64,000 bases of DNA from Sphingomonas sp. BK580 (GTDB taxonomy: Bacteria; Pseudomonadota; Alphaproteobacteria; Sphingomonadales; Sphingomonadaceae). The stretch lies in contig NZ_JACIAY010000007.1 of assembly GCF_014194975.1 (NCBI RefSeq), positions 124,001 to 188,000 on the forward strand, read 5' to 3'. Of this stretch, positions 1-8,699 are shown piece by piece (position 1 is the stretch's first letter; each line of letters begins with the position of its first letter). Below the pieces are notes generated by a model. It made no database searches, had not been told where the DNA came from, and was given only the letters and a program-made list of their open reading frames with translations. The position numbers and the translations under genes are program-made.

Positions 1-93
1 CGCACGCGCGCGGCTGTAACGAAATGTTGCCAGCATGCGGAACAGCAGCCCTGTAGCGAGTGTTTTCGTCTTATAACTCAGGAGGTTACCTCG

Positions 94-237
94 ATGCTCT
101 GGACGATCGCCGTCATTCTCCTGGTGCTCTGGCTGCTGGGCTTCAGCCTCCACGTCGCCGGCGGGCTCATCCACATCCTGCTCGTGGTGGCGATCATCGT
201 CGGGCTGGTGCAGCTGTTCAGCGGCCGCCGGGTGTAG
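94..237 (+). CDS. Small membrane protein, lmo0937 family (DUF5670)
   Basis: This 47-residue protein consists of two hydrophobic segments (about residues 2-17 and 26-42) joined by a short loop containing HVAGGLIH. That layout is characteristic of the lmo0937 family of tiny two-helix membrane proteins. Members of this family are found widely, often near stress genes, but the function is unknown. The start is set by a strong AGGAGG about eight bases upstream of the ATG. It lies alone, convergent with the phosphatase gene to its right. Confidence 0.8.
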   Translation: MLWTIAVILLVLWLLGFSLHVAGGLIHILLVVAIIVGLVQLFSGRRV

Positions 238-263
238 GCGGCGAGTCCTCGACGACCGCAGCC

Positions 264-363
264 CACGTCGTCCCCGGCTCGACCCGGGATCCATCCCGCC
301 CCGCACGCCTCGCGGCTGCCCGCGCGGAATCGTGGATCCCGGCTCAAGGCCGGGGCGACGACC
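264..363. repeat. Palindromic intergenic repeat, family A
   Basis: Two arms face each other: CGTCGTCCCCGGCTCGACC at the left and a matching GGCCGGGGCGACGAC at the right, each with a GGATCC core. It sits between two convergent genes. The same kind of arm (CGTCATCCCCGCGAAGGCGGGGATCC and variants) recurs in many gaps of the window. It could act as a bidirectional transcription stop or be a REP-like mobile repeat. Confidence 0.7.
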
Positions 364-393
364 ATAGGACGGGCCGCCCCGCCGACCGGTCCC

Positions 394-1227
394 CTAGAGA
401 CGGGGATGAGGCCCCACCCGCACCCATAGCGCGGTGGCATCGTCGCTGCGCTTGAAGCGTGGGAAACGGCCGCAGGCGGCGTCGTCCCGCTCGATCGCGC
501 GCAGTTCCACGGCCAGTGCCGCGAGACCGCGCGCGCGTACCGCGTCCATCAGTGCGGGCGCGTCATAGGCGCCGTAGCTGTCGACGAGCGCGGCGAAGCC
601 GTCGCTCATGAGCAGCAGCCCGTCACCGGGCGCGACCGCGACGCTGGCGTGATCGGTCGCCGCCGCCGCGGCCGCCGCGTCGACGCCGAGCACGCGCCGT
701 CCCGGCCGCTCGCGCGCGGCACGACGGTCCGCGGTCACCGCCGGCGTTCGCACCGTACCGAGCGCGTCTCCCAGCGCCGCCGCCTCGGCGCTCTCCGCGG
801 CGCGGTCCGGCGCAGGGGTGAGCCAGTCGACCGCACCGTCGGCGCGCGCGCGCAGGATCGCGCAGTCGCCCGCCCAGGCCACCTCGAGCGTGTCGCCGAC
901 GAGCTGGACCGCGGCGAACGAGGCGCTCGGCAGCTCCCACGCGCCGACCGGTTCGCGCTGCCGCTCGGCGGTGTAGCGCGCCGCCACCGTCTCATACGCC
1001 GACGCGCAGGTGGCGCGCAGGTCGGCGCCCTCACCCAGCGCGAACGCGGCGTCGACGGTCGCGGCGAGCCAGGCCGCACCGCCGCGGTCGCCCAGCAGCC
1101 CCGGCGGGGCGAGGTCGGTGGCGCCGTCGATCACCCAGGCGCAACGCGCGCTCGCGCCGGCGCGGTCGTCGTTGGGCGTGGCGCTGTCGCCGCACAGGCT
1201 GAGCGACTGGAGCAGGTCGAGGTGCAT
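394..1227 (-). CDS. PP2C-family serine/threonine protein phosphatase
   Basis: A 277-residue soluble protein that resembles the PP2C (PPM) metal-dependent phosphatase fold. Features seen are an N-terminal NDDRAG, the WVIDGATDL stretch that supplies a metal-binding aspartate (residues about 32-40), a WAGDCAILR segment near residue 117, LLLMSDGF in the middle of the C-terminal half (about 205) and a terminal SDDATAL. These match the D-x-G-x(n)-D arrangement of the family. It probably removes phosphate from Ser/Thr proteins in the cytoplasm; the substrate is unknown. No partner kinase is adjacent. Confidence 0.75.
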   Translation of the reverse strand: MHLDLLQSLSLCGDSATPNDDRAGASARCAWVIDGATDLAPPGLLGDRGGAAWLAATVDAAFALGEGADLRATCASAYETVAARYTAERQREPVGAWELPSASFAAVQLVGDTLEVAWAGDCAILRARADGAVDWLTPAPDRAAESAEAAALGDALGTVRTPAVTADRRAARERPGRRVLGVDAAAAAAATDHASVAVAPGDGLLLMSDGFAALVDSYGAYDAPALMDAVRARGLAALAVELRAIERDDAACGRFPRFKRSDDATALWVRVGPHPRL

Positions 1228-1255
1228 GGCCCCGACCCTAGCCGCCCCCGCCGGC

Positions 1256-2644
1256 TCAGTCGACGAAGAGCAGCGCCGGCGCCTCGATCAGCCCCTTCAG
1301 CGCCTGGACGAAGCTGGCCGCGTCATGCCCGTCGACCACGCGGTGATCGCAGCTGATCGACAGGTTCATCAGCTTGGCCCGACGGATCGCGTCGCCGCGC
1401 CCGGCTTCCTCGGGGGCGACGAAGACGGGGCGCTCGACGATCTTGTTCGGGCCGATGATCGCCACCTCGGGGCGGTTGATCACCGGCGTGGTCGCGATGC
1501 CGCCGAGCGGGCCCAGCGAGGTGAGCGTGATCGTGCCGTTGCCGAGCTCGTCGGGGCGCAGCTTGCCCGCGCGCGCCGCGGCGGCGAGTCGCGCGATCTC
1601 GGTGGCGAGCTGCCAGACGTTGCGGTCCTGCGCGTCGCGGATCACCGGCACGGTCAGCCCGGCGTCGGTCTGCGCCGCCATGCCGAGATGGACGCGGCCG
1701 TGGCGCGTCACCACGCCGGCCTCGTCGTCGTAGCGCGCGTTGAGCATCGGGAAGTCGGGCAAGGTGCGGCACAGCGCCACGATCAGCAGCGGGAGCAAGG
1801 TCAGCTTGGGCCGCTCGCCGCGTCGCGCGTTGAGCTGCGCGCGCAGCGCCTCCAGCCCGGTGACCTCGATCTCCTCGACATAGGTGAAGTGCGGGATGTG
1901 GCGCTTCGCCGCGGCCATGTTCTCGGCGATGCGCCGGCGCACGCCGATGACGCGGACCTGCTCGTCGTCGCGCGCGCGGCTGGCGTGGGGCGCGTGATAG
2001 CCGTCGCCGGCACCGTAGCGGAGGAAGGCGTCGAGATCGGCGTGGCGCACGCGATCGCCCTCGGCGACACGGACCTGCGCGAGGTCGACGCCGAGGTCGC
2101 GCGCGCGGGCGCGGACGGCGGGCGAAGCGAGGATGGGACGACTCAACTCCTTCCCAGGACGGGGAGGAAGACCATCCGCGGCAGGCTGATGGTGGAGGGG
2201 GGCGTCCCCGGGCGGGGCGGTGATTGTGGTGGACGTCGCGGCCGGGAGCGTTCGCTGCGCCCCCGCTCCACCAACGGCTTCGCCGGCGCGCTCCTCCGGC
2301 CCCAAATCTTCCGCTTCGAGCGTCTCACCTACTCCCGGATTCTCCGCCTCGAGCGTGTCCTCCTGCACCGCAGGCGGCTCGTCAGCGACACCGCCCCCCT
2401 CCCCCTCGGTCTCGATCACCACCAGCGGCGCGCCGATCGAGACCTGATCGCCGACCTCGCCCGCGCGCTCGACCACCACGCCCGCGACCGGGCTCTCCAT
2501 CTCGACCGTGGCCTTGTCGGTCATCATGTCGGCGAGCTGCTGGTCCTCCTCGACGCGGTCGCCGACCTGGACGTGCCAGGCGACGATCTCGGCCTCGGAT
2601 ATGCCCTCGCCGATGTCGGGCAGCTTGAAGGTGAAGCGCGCCAT
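1256..2644 (-). CDS. bkdB: Branched-chain 2-oxoacid dehydrogenase E2, dihydrolipoamide acyltransferase
   Basis: The 462-residue E2 core enzyme transfers the acyl group from E1 to coenzyme A in the oxidation of valine, leucine and isoleucine keto acids. Residues 1-80 form a lipoyl domain with the DKAT lipoylation site near residue 44. An acidic and proline-rich linker follows, then a peripheral subunit-binding domain near residues 170-205 (SPAVRARARDLGVDL). The C-terminal catalytic domain ends with DHRVVDG, the His-x-x-x-Asp-Gly active-site motif. It is the last gene of a three-gene operon with E1-beta (6-base gap) and E1-alpha. No E3 gene is adjacent, so E3 must come from elsewhere. Confidence 0.93.
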   Translation of the reverse strand: MARFTFKLPDIGEGISEAEIVAWHVQVGDRVEEDQQLADMMTDKATVEMESPVAGVVVERAGEVGDQVSIGAPLVVIETEGEGGGVADEPPAVQEDTLEAENPGVGETLEAEDLGPEERAGEAVGGAGAQRTLPAATSTTITAPPGDAPLHHQPAADGLPPRPGKELSRPILASPAVRARARDLGVDLAQVRVAEGDRVRHADLDAFLRYGAGDGYHAPHASRARDDEQVRVIGVRRRIAENMAAAKRHIPHFTYVEEIEVTGLEALRAQLNARRGERPKLTLLPLLIVALCRTLPDFPMLNARYDDEAGVVTRHGRVHLGMAAQTDAGLTVPVIRDAQDRNVWQLATEIARLAAAARAGKLRPDELGNGTITLTSLGPLGGIATTPVINRPEVAIIGPNKIVERPVFVAPEEAGRGDAIRRAKLMNLSISCDHRVVDGHDAASFVQALKGLIEAPALLFVD

Positions 2645-2650
2645 GTGCGT

Positions 2651-3700
2651 TTAGTCCTTGAGTATCTTCTTGAGCGCCTGGCCGATCCGCACCGGTCCGG
2701 GAAAATAGGCCCATTCCAGGCTGTGCGGATACGGCGTGTCGAAGCCGGTGACCCGCTCGACCGGCGCCTCGAGATGGTAGAAGCAGCGCTCCTGCACCAG
2801 CGCGGCGAGCTCGGCGCCGAAGCCGCCGGTGCGGGTCGCCTCGTGCACCACCATGCAGCGGCCGGTCTTCTTCACCGAGCGCTCGATCGCCTCGATGTCG
2901 AGCGGGACGAGCGTGCGCAGGTCGATGATCTCGGCGTCGATGCCGGTGTCCGCCACCACCTGCGCGCAGACGTGCACCATCGTGCCATAGGCGAGCATCG
3001 TCACCGCCTCGCCCTCGCGCACCACCTTCGCCCGGCCGAGCGGGACGGTGTAATAGCCAGTCGGCACCTCGCCGCCGGGATGCTTCGACCAGTTCTCCGC
3101 CGGGCGGTCCCAATGGCCGTTGAACGGGCCGTTGTAGATCCGCTTGGGCTCGAGGAAGAGCACCGGGTCATTGTCCTCGATCGCGGCGATCAGCAGGCCC
3201 TTGGCATCATAGGGAGTCGAGGGGATCACCGTCTTGATCCCCGAGACGTGCGTGAAGATGCCCTCGGGTGACTGCGAGTGGGTCTGGCCGCCGAAGATGC
3301 CGCCGCCATAGGGCGATCGCACCGTGATCGGCGCGGTGAAGTCGCCGGCCGAGCGATAGCGCAGCCGCGCCGCCTCGGAGACGAGCTGGTCGAGCGCGGG
3401 ATAGATGTAATCGGCGAACTGGATCTCGGGCACCGGGCGCAGGCCGTAGGCGCCCATGCCGATCGCGACGCCGACGATGCCGATCTCGGTGATCGGCGTG
3501 TCGAACACGCGGGTCTTGCCGTATTTCGCCTGCAGCCCCGCGGTGGCACGGAAGACGCCGCCGAAATAGCCGACGTCCTCCCCCATCACGATCACGTCGG
3601 GGTCGCGCGCCATCATCTCGTCCATCGCCGAGTTGATCGCCTGGATCATGTTCATCCGGGTGGTGGGTGCCTCAACGGCGGTCTCTAGCGTATCGTTCAC
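2651..3700 (-). CDS. bkdA2: Branched-chain 2-oxoacid dehydrogenase E1 beta subunit
   Basis: This 349-residue transketolase-like beta subunit pairs with E1-alpha to bind thiamine diphosphate. Seen are VMGEDVGYFGGVF near the N terminus, the FADYIYPALDQL segment, RSPYGGG and the C-terminal domain with LRTLVPLD and ATRTGGFGAE. An ATG lies further upstream at 3772, but the added residues (MDSRLRGND) are a translated palindromic repeat. The GTG at 3700, with GGAG about nine bases upstream, is the better start. It sits between E1-alpha and E2 in one operon, separated from E1-alpha by an intervening repeat. Confidence 0.92.
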   Translation of the reverse strand: MNDTLETAVEAPTTRMNMIQAINSAMDEMMARDPDVIVMGEDVGYFGGVFRATAGLQAKYGKTRVFDTPITEIGIVGVAIGMGAYGLRPVPEIQFADYIYPALDQLVSEAARLRYRSAGDFTAPITVRSPYGGGIFGGQTHSQSPEGIFTHVSGIKTVIPSTPYDAKGLLIAAIEDNDPVLFLEPKRIYNGPFNGHWDRPAENWSKHPGGEVPTGYYTVPLGRAKVVREGEAVTMLAYGTMVHVCAQVVADTGIDAEIIDLRTLVPLDIEAIERSVKKTGRCMVVHEATRTGGFGAELAALVQERCFYHLEAPVERVTGFDTPYPHSLEWAYFPGPVRIGQALKKILKD

Positions 3701-3711
3701 CCAACCCACTC

Positions 3712-3805
3712 CGTCATTCCCGCGCAGGCGGGAATCCATGACCGCTGACGTCGCGACACTTGCGAGAACCACCGCGTCTGGATCCCCGCCTCCGCGGGGA
3801 TGACG
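3712..3805. repeat. Palindromic repeat, family A, inside the bkd operon
   Basis: Left arm CGTCATTCCCGCGCAGGCGGG and right arm CCCCGCCTCCGCGGGGATGACG face each other across about 50 bases. It lies between the E1-alpha and E1-beta genes, so it would be transcribed as a large hairpin within the operon mRNA. Confidence 0.75.
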
Positions 3806-3836
3806 ACGATGGGCGTGGCGCGGTGAGGCGCCATCG

Positions 3837-5114
3837 TCACTTCCGCGCCCACGGCCGGCCGCTCGCCGCTTCCTCGTCGATCATCATCTGCCGCTGCTCG
3901 CGCAGGTGCCAGGGCATCTCCTCGAACACGCCGTCGAACAGCGAGTCGAGCGGTTGCGCCAGGCCGTGGCCGAGGATGCCGTTGGCCTCCGCGGCCTTCT
4001 GCGCGGCGCGGACCTCCTCGGTGACCGCGCGGTCCATCGCTTCCTGCTGCGCCTCGTCCCACTCGCCGATCGCGACGAGATGGTCCTTGAGCCGGCGGAT
4101 CGGGTCGCCCAACGGCCAGGCCGTCGGCTCGCCGGTGGAGCGATATTGCGAGGGGTCGTCCGACGTAGAGTGGCCCTCGGCGCGATAGGTGAAATGCTCG
4201 ATCAGCGTCGGCCCGACGTTGGTGCGCGCGCGCTCCGCCGCCCACAGCGTCGCCGCATAGACCGCGAGCGGGTCGTTGCCGTCCACCCTCAGCCCCGCGA
4301 TGCCATAGCCGATCGCGCGCGCCGCGAAGGTGGTCGCCTCCGCCCCGGCGAAGCCCGAGAAGCTCGAGATCGCCCATTGGTTGTTGACGACGTTGAAGAT
4401 CACCGGCGCGCGATACACGGTGGCGAAGGTCAGCGCGGAGTGGAAGTCACCCTCCGCGGTGCTGCCCTCGCCGCACCAGGTCGCGGCGATGCGCGTGTCG
4501 CCCTTGGAGGCCGAGGCCATCGCCCAGCCCACCGCCTGCGGGTATTGCGTGGTGAGATTGCCCGAGATCGAGAAGAAGCCGAAACGCTTCTCCGAGTACA
4601 TGATCGGCAGCTGCTTGCCCTGCAGCTTGTCGCCAGTGTTCGAGTAGATCTGGTTCATCATGTCGACCAGCGGGCAGCCGCGCGCGATCAGCAGCCCCTG
4701 CTGGCGATAGGAGGGGAAGCACATGTCCTCGGCGTCGAGCGCGTGCGCCGCGGCCACCGACACCGCCTCCTCGCCGAGCGACTTCATGTAGAAGCTGGTC
4801 TTGCCCTGGCGCTGCGCGCGGAACATGCGCTCGTCGAAGGCGCGCACCGTCGCCATGTGGCGCAGCATGCGGCGCAGCGTGTCGGGGCTGAGCCGCGGGT
4901 TCCACGGGCCGACGGCCTGATGCTGCTCGTCGAGCACGCGCACCATCGTATAGGCCAGATCGGTGAAGTCGCGCGGGTGCGCGGCGGTGTCGGGGCGCGG
5001 CGCGGCGCCGGCGGGGGGCACCTCCAGGTCGCCGAAATCGGCCGCGTCGCCGGGGCGAAAGCGCGGCTCGGGCACGTGCAGCGTCAGCGGCTTCAGGTTG
5101 CGGGCGTCGCCCAA
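3837..5114 (-). CDS. bkdA1: Branched-chain 2-oxoacid dehydrogenase E1 alpha subunit
   Basis: The 425-residue E1 alpha subunit decarboxylates branched-chain 2-oxo acids using thiamine diphosphate. The cofactor motif is visible as WCGEGSTAEGDFH...NNQW around residues 210-245. SFYMKSLGEEA (about residue 110) and HFTYRAEGHSTSDDPSQYR (phosphorylation-loop region in mitochondrial homologues) are also seen. The proline-rich N-terminal extension is typical of the bacterial alpha subunit. A GTG at 5132 would add six residues, but AGGAGAG lies inside that extension about eight bases before the TTG at 5114, which I prefer. It is the first gene of the bkd operon. Confidence 0.92.
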   Translation of the reverse strand: MGDARNLKPLTLHVPEPRFRPGDAADFGDLEVPPAGAAPRPDTAAHPRDFTDLAYTMVRVLDEQHQAVGPWNPRLSPDTLRRMLRHMATVRAFDERMFRAQRQGKTSFYMKSLGEEAVSVAAAHALDAEDMCFPSYRQQGLLIARGCPLVDMMNQIYSNTGDKLQGKQLPIMYSEKRFGFFSISGNLTTQYPQAVGWAMASASKGDTRIAATWCGEGSTAEGDFHSALTFATVYRAPVIFNVVNNQWAISSFSGFAGAEATTFAARAIGYGIAGLRVDGNDPLAVYAATLWAAERARTNVGPTLIEHFTYRAEGHSTSDDPSQYRSTGEPTAWPLGDPIRRLKDHLVAIGEWDEAQQEAMDRAVTEEVRAAQKAAEANGILGHGLAQPLDSLFDGVFEEMPWHLREQRQMMIDEEAASGRPWARK

Positions 5115-5394
5115 GGTCCACTCTCCTGGCACCCTGGTCCTGCCGGGGCGCTTCGCCGCGGCTTGTAATTATATTTCAAGCCTAGCGGAAGCCCCCTGTT
5201 GATGCCGCGCGGTCGACGGCGGGGACGCACCGGTGGCGCCGGAGAACGCGACCGCTCGAGCGGAGGACGAGCGGTCGTCGCCAGTCCGGCGTCCCCCCGA
5301 GCTCGTGTCAGGAGGACGCGATCAGGAGAGGACGATCATCTCTCTCGAAGGCCGTGGCCGGAGGCCGCTCCCTCGAAGAGGGAGCAGCCGCTCC

Positions 5395-5607
5395 TCATCC
5401 GCGCGGCGGCACCCCTGCACGGCCTGCGCGATGGCGGTCATAGGCCTTCTTCGCCACGTAGGCGCCACCCAGCGCCATGCCGAGCGGCCCCATCCGGGTG
5501 ACCGCGCGCGTCGCCAGCGCGCCGACGACCGCGCCGCCGACGCCGCCGCGGCCGTCGCGCCGATCCAGCTCGCGCCCGAGCAGCGCGCCGATGATGGTCC
5601 TGATCAT
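5395..5607 (-). CDS. Small glycine/alanine-rich hypothetical protein
   Basis: This 70-residue protein starts with a hydrophobic MIRTIIGALLG and contains a glycine-zipper-like segment (GGVGGAVVGALATRAV, then GPLGMALGGAYVAKKAY). It then ends in a basic tail. The pattern suggests membrane association. It overlaps the upstream 70-residue gene by four bases (ATGA), so the two are translationally coupled. Function not recognised. Confidence 0.6.
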   Translation of the reverse strand: MIRTIIGALLGRELDRRDGRGGVGGAVVGALATRAVTRMGPLGMALGGAYVAKKAYDRHRAGRAGVPPRG

Positions 5608-5816
5608 GCTTTCACCCTCTCCGAGATCGTGTCGCCGAGCGTCTCCAGCCCCTTCAGCACGCCCCAGCCGACCGCGTAGGTGATCGCGACGGGCAGGACG
5701 AACTTGAGGACATTCGCGGTGATCGCGCCGTAGAGCGCCCCGTCCGCCGCGCTGTCGTCGCCGGACATCGCGTCGATCGCGCCGCCGACCAGCGCGCCGA
5801 TGGTGGTGGCACCCAT
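5604..5816 (-). CDS. Small hypothetical membrane-associated protein
   Basis: The protein has 70 residues, with GALVGGAIDAMSG at the N terminus and a hydrophobic VLKFVLPVAITYAVGWGVL helix in the middle. The ATG at 5816 is preceded by a GAGGG purine stretch, which supports this start over one at 5984. It is the first gene of a two-gene unit with the downstream 70-residue protein; both are equal in length and glycine-rich. Function unknown. Confidence 0.6.
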   Translation of the reverse strand: MGATTIGALVGGAIDAMSGDDSAADGALYGAITANVLKFVLPVAITYAVGWGVLKGLETLGDTISERVKA

Positions 5817-6102
5817 GTGGAAAGACCCTCGCCGTTGCGCTGCATCAATGCGGCGCGGCGACGCCGGTTCCTCGGCGCTCGCACGTGTGCCGGCTCGGCA
5901 CGGGTCGTCCGATCTGCAGGAAGAGGTTCGTCGGTCCCCCCGGGTGGGGAGGATGCAGCTTCTTGGGCTGACGAGGGGCGTCACCGAGCGTCAGGTCAGG
6001 GACACTCCCGCGCCGCGGTGTCCCGCCGCGCGCGTCGCGCGCCGGGACAAGCCGAAGCCCCACACCTCCCTCGCGGGAGAGGATCCGCGGGAGGGCGCGA
6101 CG

Positions 6103-7002
6103 TCAGCGCAGGTAGGTGAACAGCGACAGCTGCGACAGTTTGGAGAAGCTCGCCTGGGTGGCCGAGAGGATCGTCATCGTCTTGGACAGCTCGGTGTACG
6201 CCTGGGTGACGTCGGTGTCCTCCAGCGTGGAGCGCAACTCGGCCCGGTCGACGCCGGCGTTGGTCAGCAGGTTCTGCTGCAGGTCGACCCGCGCCGCGCG
6301 CGCGCCGACCGAGGCCTGCACGGTCGAGACCTGGTCGCTCGCGGTCTTGAGCGAGTCGATCGCGGCGCGCGCTTTCTCGCCGGTCGGCTCGCCCGCCTGC
6401 AACGCGGTGGCGAGTGCCGACAGCATCGCCAGCGTGTCGCCCTTGCTCGAGGTGAAGATGCGCGCCGCGGTCTCGGTCGGCTGGATCGACAGGCCGTTCT
6501 CGCCGATCGGCACCTCCGACAGGCTCGGCGCGGTGTTGTAGGTGAACGTGCCGTCCTTGTTGTCGATCACCGCGGGGGTGCCCGCCGCGCTGCCGAACAG
6601 CGGCTGGCCGCGCAGGTCGTTGGTGTTGCCGAGCGACACCAAGGTGGCGATCACCGACTGGAGCTGGTCGCCGATCACCTTGCGGTCGCCGGCGCCGAGC
6701 GTGTCGGTGGCGGCGTTGTTCACCAGCTCGGTGGCGCGCTGCATCTGCTCGGTGATCGAGCCCATCGTGCCGTCGGCCTGCTTGAGCAGCGAGCCGGCGA
6801 GATCGAGGTTGGTCTTGAACGCGGCGGCGTCGGCGTCCTTGCGGTCGAACTCGGCGAGCTGCTGCGCCACCGCGACATTCTCGGACGGCGAGCTGATCTT
6901 CTTGCCGGTGGCGATCTGGGTCTGCAGCTTGGTCGCGGTCGTCATCAGCGCGCCCATCCGGGCGGCGGAGCGATCGTAGAGGAGGTTGCTGGAGATCTGC
7001 AT
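6103..7002 (-). CDS. flgL: Flagellar hook-filament junction protein FlgL
   Basis: The 299-residue hook-associated protein 3 forms the second junction ring between hook and filament outside the cell. The N terminus (MQISSNLLYDRSAARMGALM) and the C-terminal helix (AYTELSKTMTILSATQASFSKL) are the flagellin-like coiled-coil ends typical of FlgL. The middle is short. It is the last gene of the flgB-to-flgL operon, six bases after flgK. Export would need FlgN, which is encoded in this window. Confidence 0.93.
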   Translation of the reverse strand: MQISSNLLYDRSAARMGALMTTATKLQTQIATGKKISSPSENVAVAQQLAEFDRKDADAAAFKTNLDLAGSLLKQADGTMGSITEQMQRATELVNNAATDTLGAGDRKVIGDQLQSVIATLVSLGNTNDLRGQPLFGSAAGTPAVIDNKDGTFTYNTAPSLSEVPIGENGLSIQPTETAARIFTSSKGDTLAMLSALATALQAGEPTGEKARAAIDSLKTASDQVSTVQASVGARAARVDLQQNLLTNAGVDRAELRSTLEDTDVTQAYTELSKTMTILSATQASFSKLSQLSLFTYLR

Positions 7003-7008
7003 GACGGC

Positions 7009-8346
7009 TTACCTGATCTCGAGGATCGACTGGAAGGTCTCGCGCGCGACCTGGATCACGCGGCTGGACGCCTGATAGGCCTGCTGGAAGCGGACGAGGT
7101 CGACCGCCTCCGAGTCGAGGTTCACCCCCGAGGCCTCGGACCGCGCGGTCACCGCGCCGTCGTAGATCGCGGTCTGCGCGTCGCCCACCAGCCGGCGCTG
7201 CTTGAGCGTGGCGGCATTGTCGGTGGTGAGCGCCTGGACCTTGCTCTCGAACTGGTTGCCGGTGCGCAGCGACGCGAGCGCGGCGAGGTTGGACGAGTCG
7301 CGCACGCCGCCGCCGGTCTTGGCCGCGGCGATCTGGCTGCCGTCGGTCAGCGCGACCGAGAAGTCGGCGGGGTCGCTGGTGTTGGCGAAGAAGGGCTTGC
7401 CCTGCGTGCCGGTGAGATCCTGCCCCTGCTTCTGCAGGTCGTTGACGCTGGTGGTGAGATCGGTGGCGATCGCGCCGAGCTGGTCGCGCGTGGCGGCGAT
7501 CCGCTGCGCGCCCTCGATCATGCCCGCCAGCGCGCCGCCCTCGGGATTGGCCTGGACCGCGACGCCGCTCGGCTTGAGCACGTTGAGCACCGCGTTGCCG
7601 CCGGTGCGCGCGTAGCTCATCTCGCTCGCTTCCTTCGGGTCGACCAGCACCGGGCCGTTGCTGGCGCCGGCACGCACGGTGGCGCGGCCGAAATCGTCGA
7701 CCTGGACGTTGACCTCGGTCAGCGCGCTCATCTGCTGGAGCAGGTCGTCGCGCTGGTCGGCCAGCCCCGCCGCCGCGGCCGAGCCCGGCTGCGACTTGAC
7801 GATGCCCTGGTTGACCTTGAGCAGCGCCTGGCTGAGCCGGTTGAGCTCGCCCACCGTCTGCTGCGCCTTGGTGTCGAGCTCGGCCATGCCGTCGTCGAGC
7901 GCCTTGGCGGTGACCTTGAACGAATCGGCCAACGTCGCGGCGCTGCCCAGCATGCCGGCGCGCAGCGCGCTCGACGTCGGCTCGGCCTGGAGCGCGGTGC
8001 TCGCCGCGAAGAAGCCGGTGAGATTGGTGGAGAGTGCGCCGCCGGTCATGGCGCCCTCGATCCGCTCGAGCCAGACGGTGCTCGCCTCGGTCTTCTTGGC
8101 GTCCGAGCTGGCGCTGCGCACCGATGCTTCGAGATAGGGGCTGCTGTTGCGCGCGATCCCGTCGACCACCGCGCCCATGCCGTTGAGCGACGAGTTCCAG
8201 CCGTTGCTGGTCTGCACCTCGCGGATCGTCGCGCTGCGCCGCACGTAGGACGCGTTGCCGGCGTTGGCGATGTTCTCCGACGTCGTCGTCAGCGCGGTCT
8301 GGTACGCGCGGACGCCCGAAGCGCCGATGGAGAGCAGATCACTCAT
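7009..8346 (-). CDS. flgK: Flagellar hook-associated protein FlgK
   Basis: A 445-residue hook-filament junction protein (HAP1). The N terminus (SDLLSIGASGVRAYQTALTT) and the NIANAGNASYVRR motif are characteristic. The C terminus (VDLVRFQQAYQASSRVIQVA) forms the matching helix. It is shorter than the roughly 550 residues of enterobacterial FlgK because the variable outer domain is reduced. Its ATG overlaps the stop of the rod-binding gene (ATGA). It is an export client of FlgN. Confidence 0.93.
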   Translation of the reverse strand: MSDLLSIGASGVRAYQTALTTTSENIANAGNASYVRRSATIREVQTSNGWNSSLNGMGAVVDGIARNSSPYLEASVRSASSDAKKTEASTVWLERIEGAMTGGALSTNLTGFFAASTALQAEPTSSALRAGMLGSAATLADSFKVTAKALDDGMAELDTKAQQTVGELNRLSQALLKVNQGIVKSQPGSAAAAGLADQRDDLLQQMSALTEVNVQVDDFGRATVRAGASNGPVLVDPKEASEMSYARTGGNAVLNVLKPSGVAVQANPEGGALAGMIEGAQRIAATRDQLGAIATDLTTSVNDLQKQGQDLTGTQGKPFFANTSDPADFSVALTDGSQIAAAKTGGGVRDSSNLAALASLRTGNQFESKVQALTTDNAATLKQRRLVGDAQTAIYDGAVTARSEASGVNLDSEAVDLVRFQQAYQASSRVIQVARETFQSILEIR

Positions 8347-8699
8347 TCCACCGGCGTGCCATGATTCCCGTTAAGATCCGGTTGAAATTGCGCCAGGAAC
8401 TTGCTCATCGCGGCGCCGATGCCGATCGGTTTGTGGGTCGCCATCTCCTGCACCACCTTCTGGTCCGACATGTCGCGGAAGGTGGTGAGCGCCTTGCTGT
8501 CGAACAGCGGGTCGGCGAGTTTGGCCTGGCGCATCGACTTCAGCATCATGCCGGTGAAGACCGATTCGAACTGCTGCGCGGCCTTGTCGAGGTTGGCCTT
8601 GGTGGCGGTGCGGCTGAGCCCGGTGTCGAGCCCGGTCTTGCCGGTGATCGCGACGCCCCCAACACTCGCAGGGACTCCGTTGACGGGTGAGTCGCCCAT
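8343..8699 (-). CDS. flgJ: Rod-binding protein, FlgJ N-terminal domain only
   Basis: A 118-residue protein corresponding to the N-terminal rod-cap half of FlgJ (AAQQFESVFTGMMLKSMRQAKLAD, then FRDMSDQKVVQEMA). It acts in the periplasm as a cap for rod assembly. The muramidase half of enterobacterial FlgJ is absent; a separate lytic transglycosylase at 18196 in this window probably supplies that activity. It shares one base with flgI upstream (TGATG) and overlaps flgK downstream. Confidence 0.88.
   Translation of the reverse strand: MGDSPVNGVPASVGGVAITGKTGLDTGLSRTATKANLDKAAQQFESVFTGMMLKSMRQAKLADPLFDSKALTTFRDMSDQKVVQEMATHKPIGIGAAMSKFLAQFQPDLNGNHGTPVE

Noticed and set aside
1010..3271. Long open frame on the + strand opposite the phosphatase and bkd genes
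   Set aside because: It is the antisense image of well-recognised genes in very GC-rich DNA, with a biased composition and no start signal. Similar long frames opposite flgL-flgK (5800-8364), flhA (18968-21307) and the TonB receptor (39110-41950) were rejected for the same reason.
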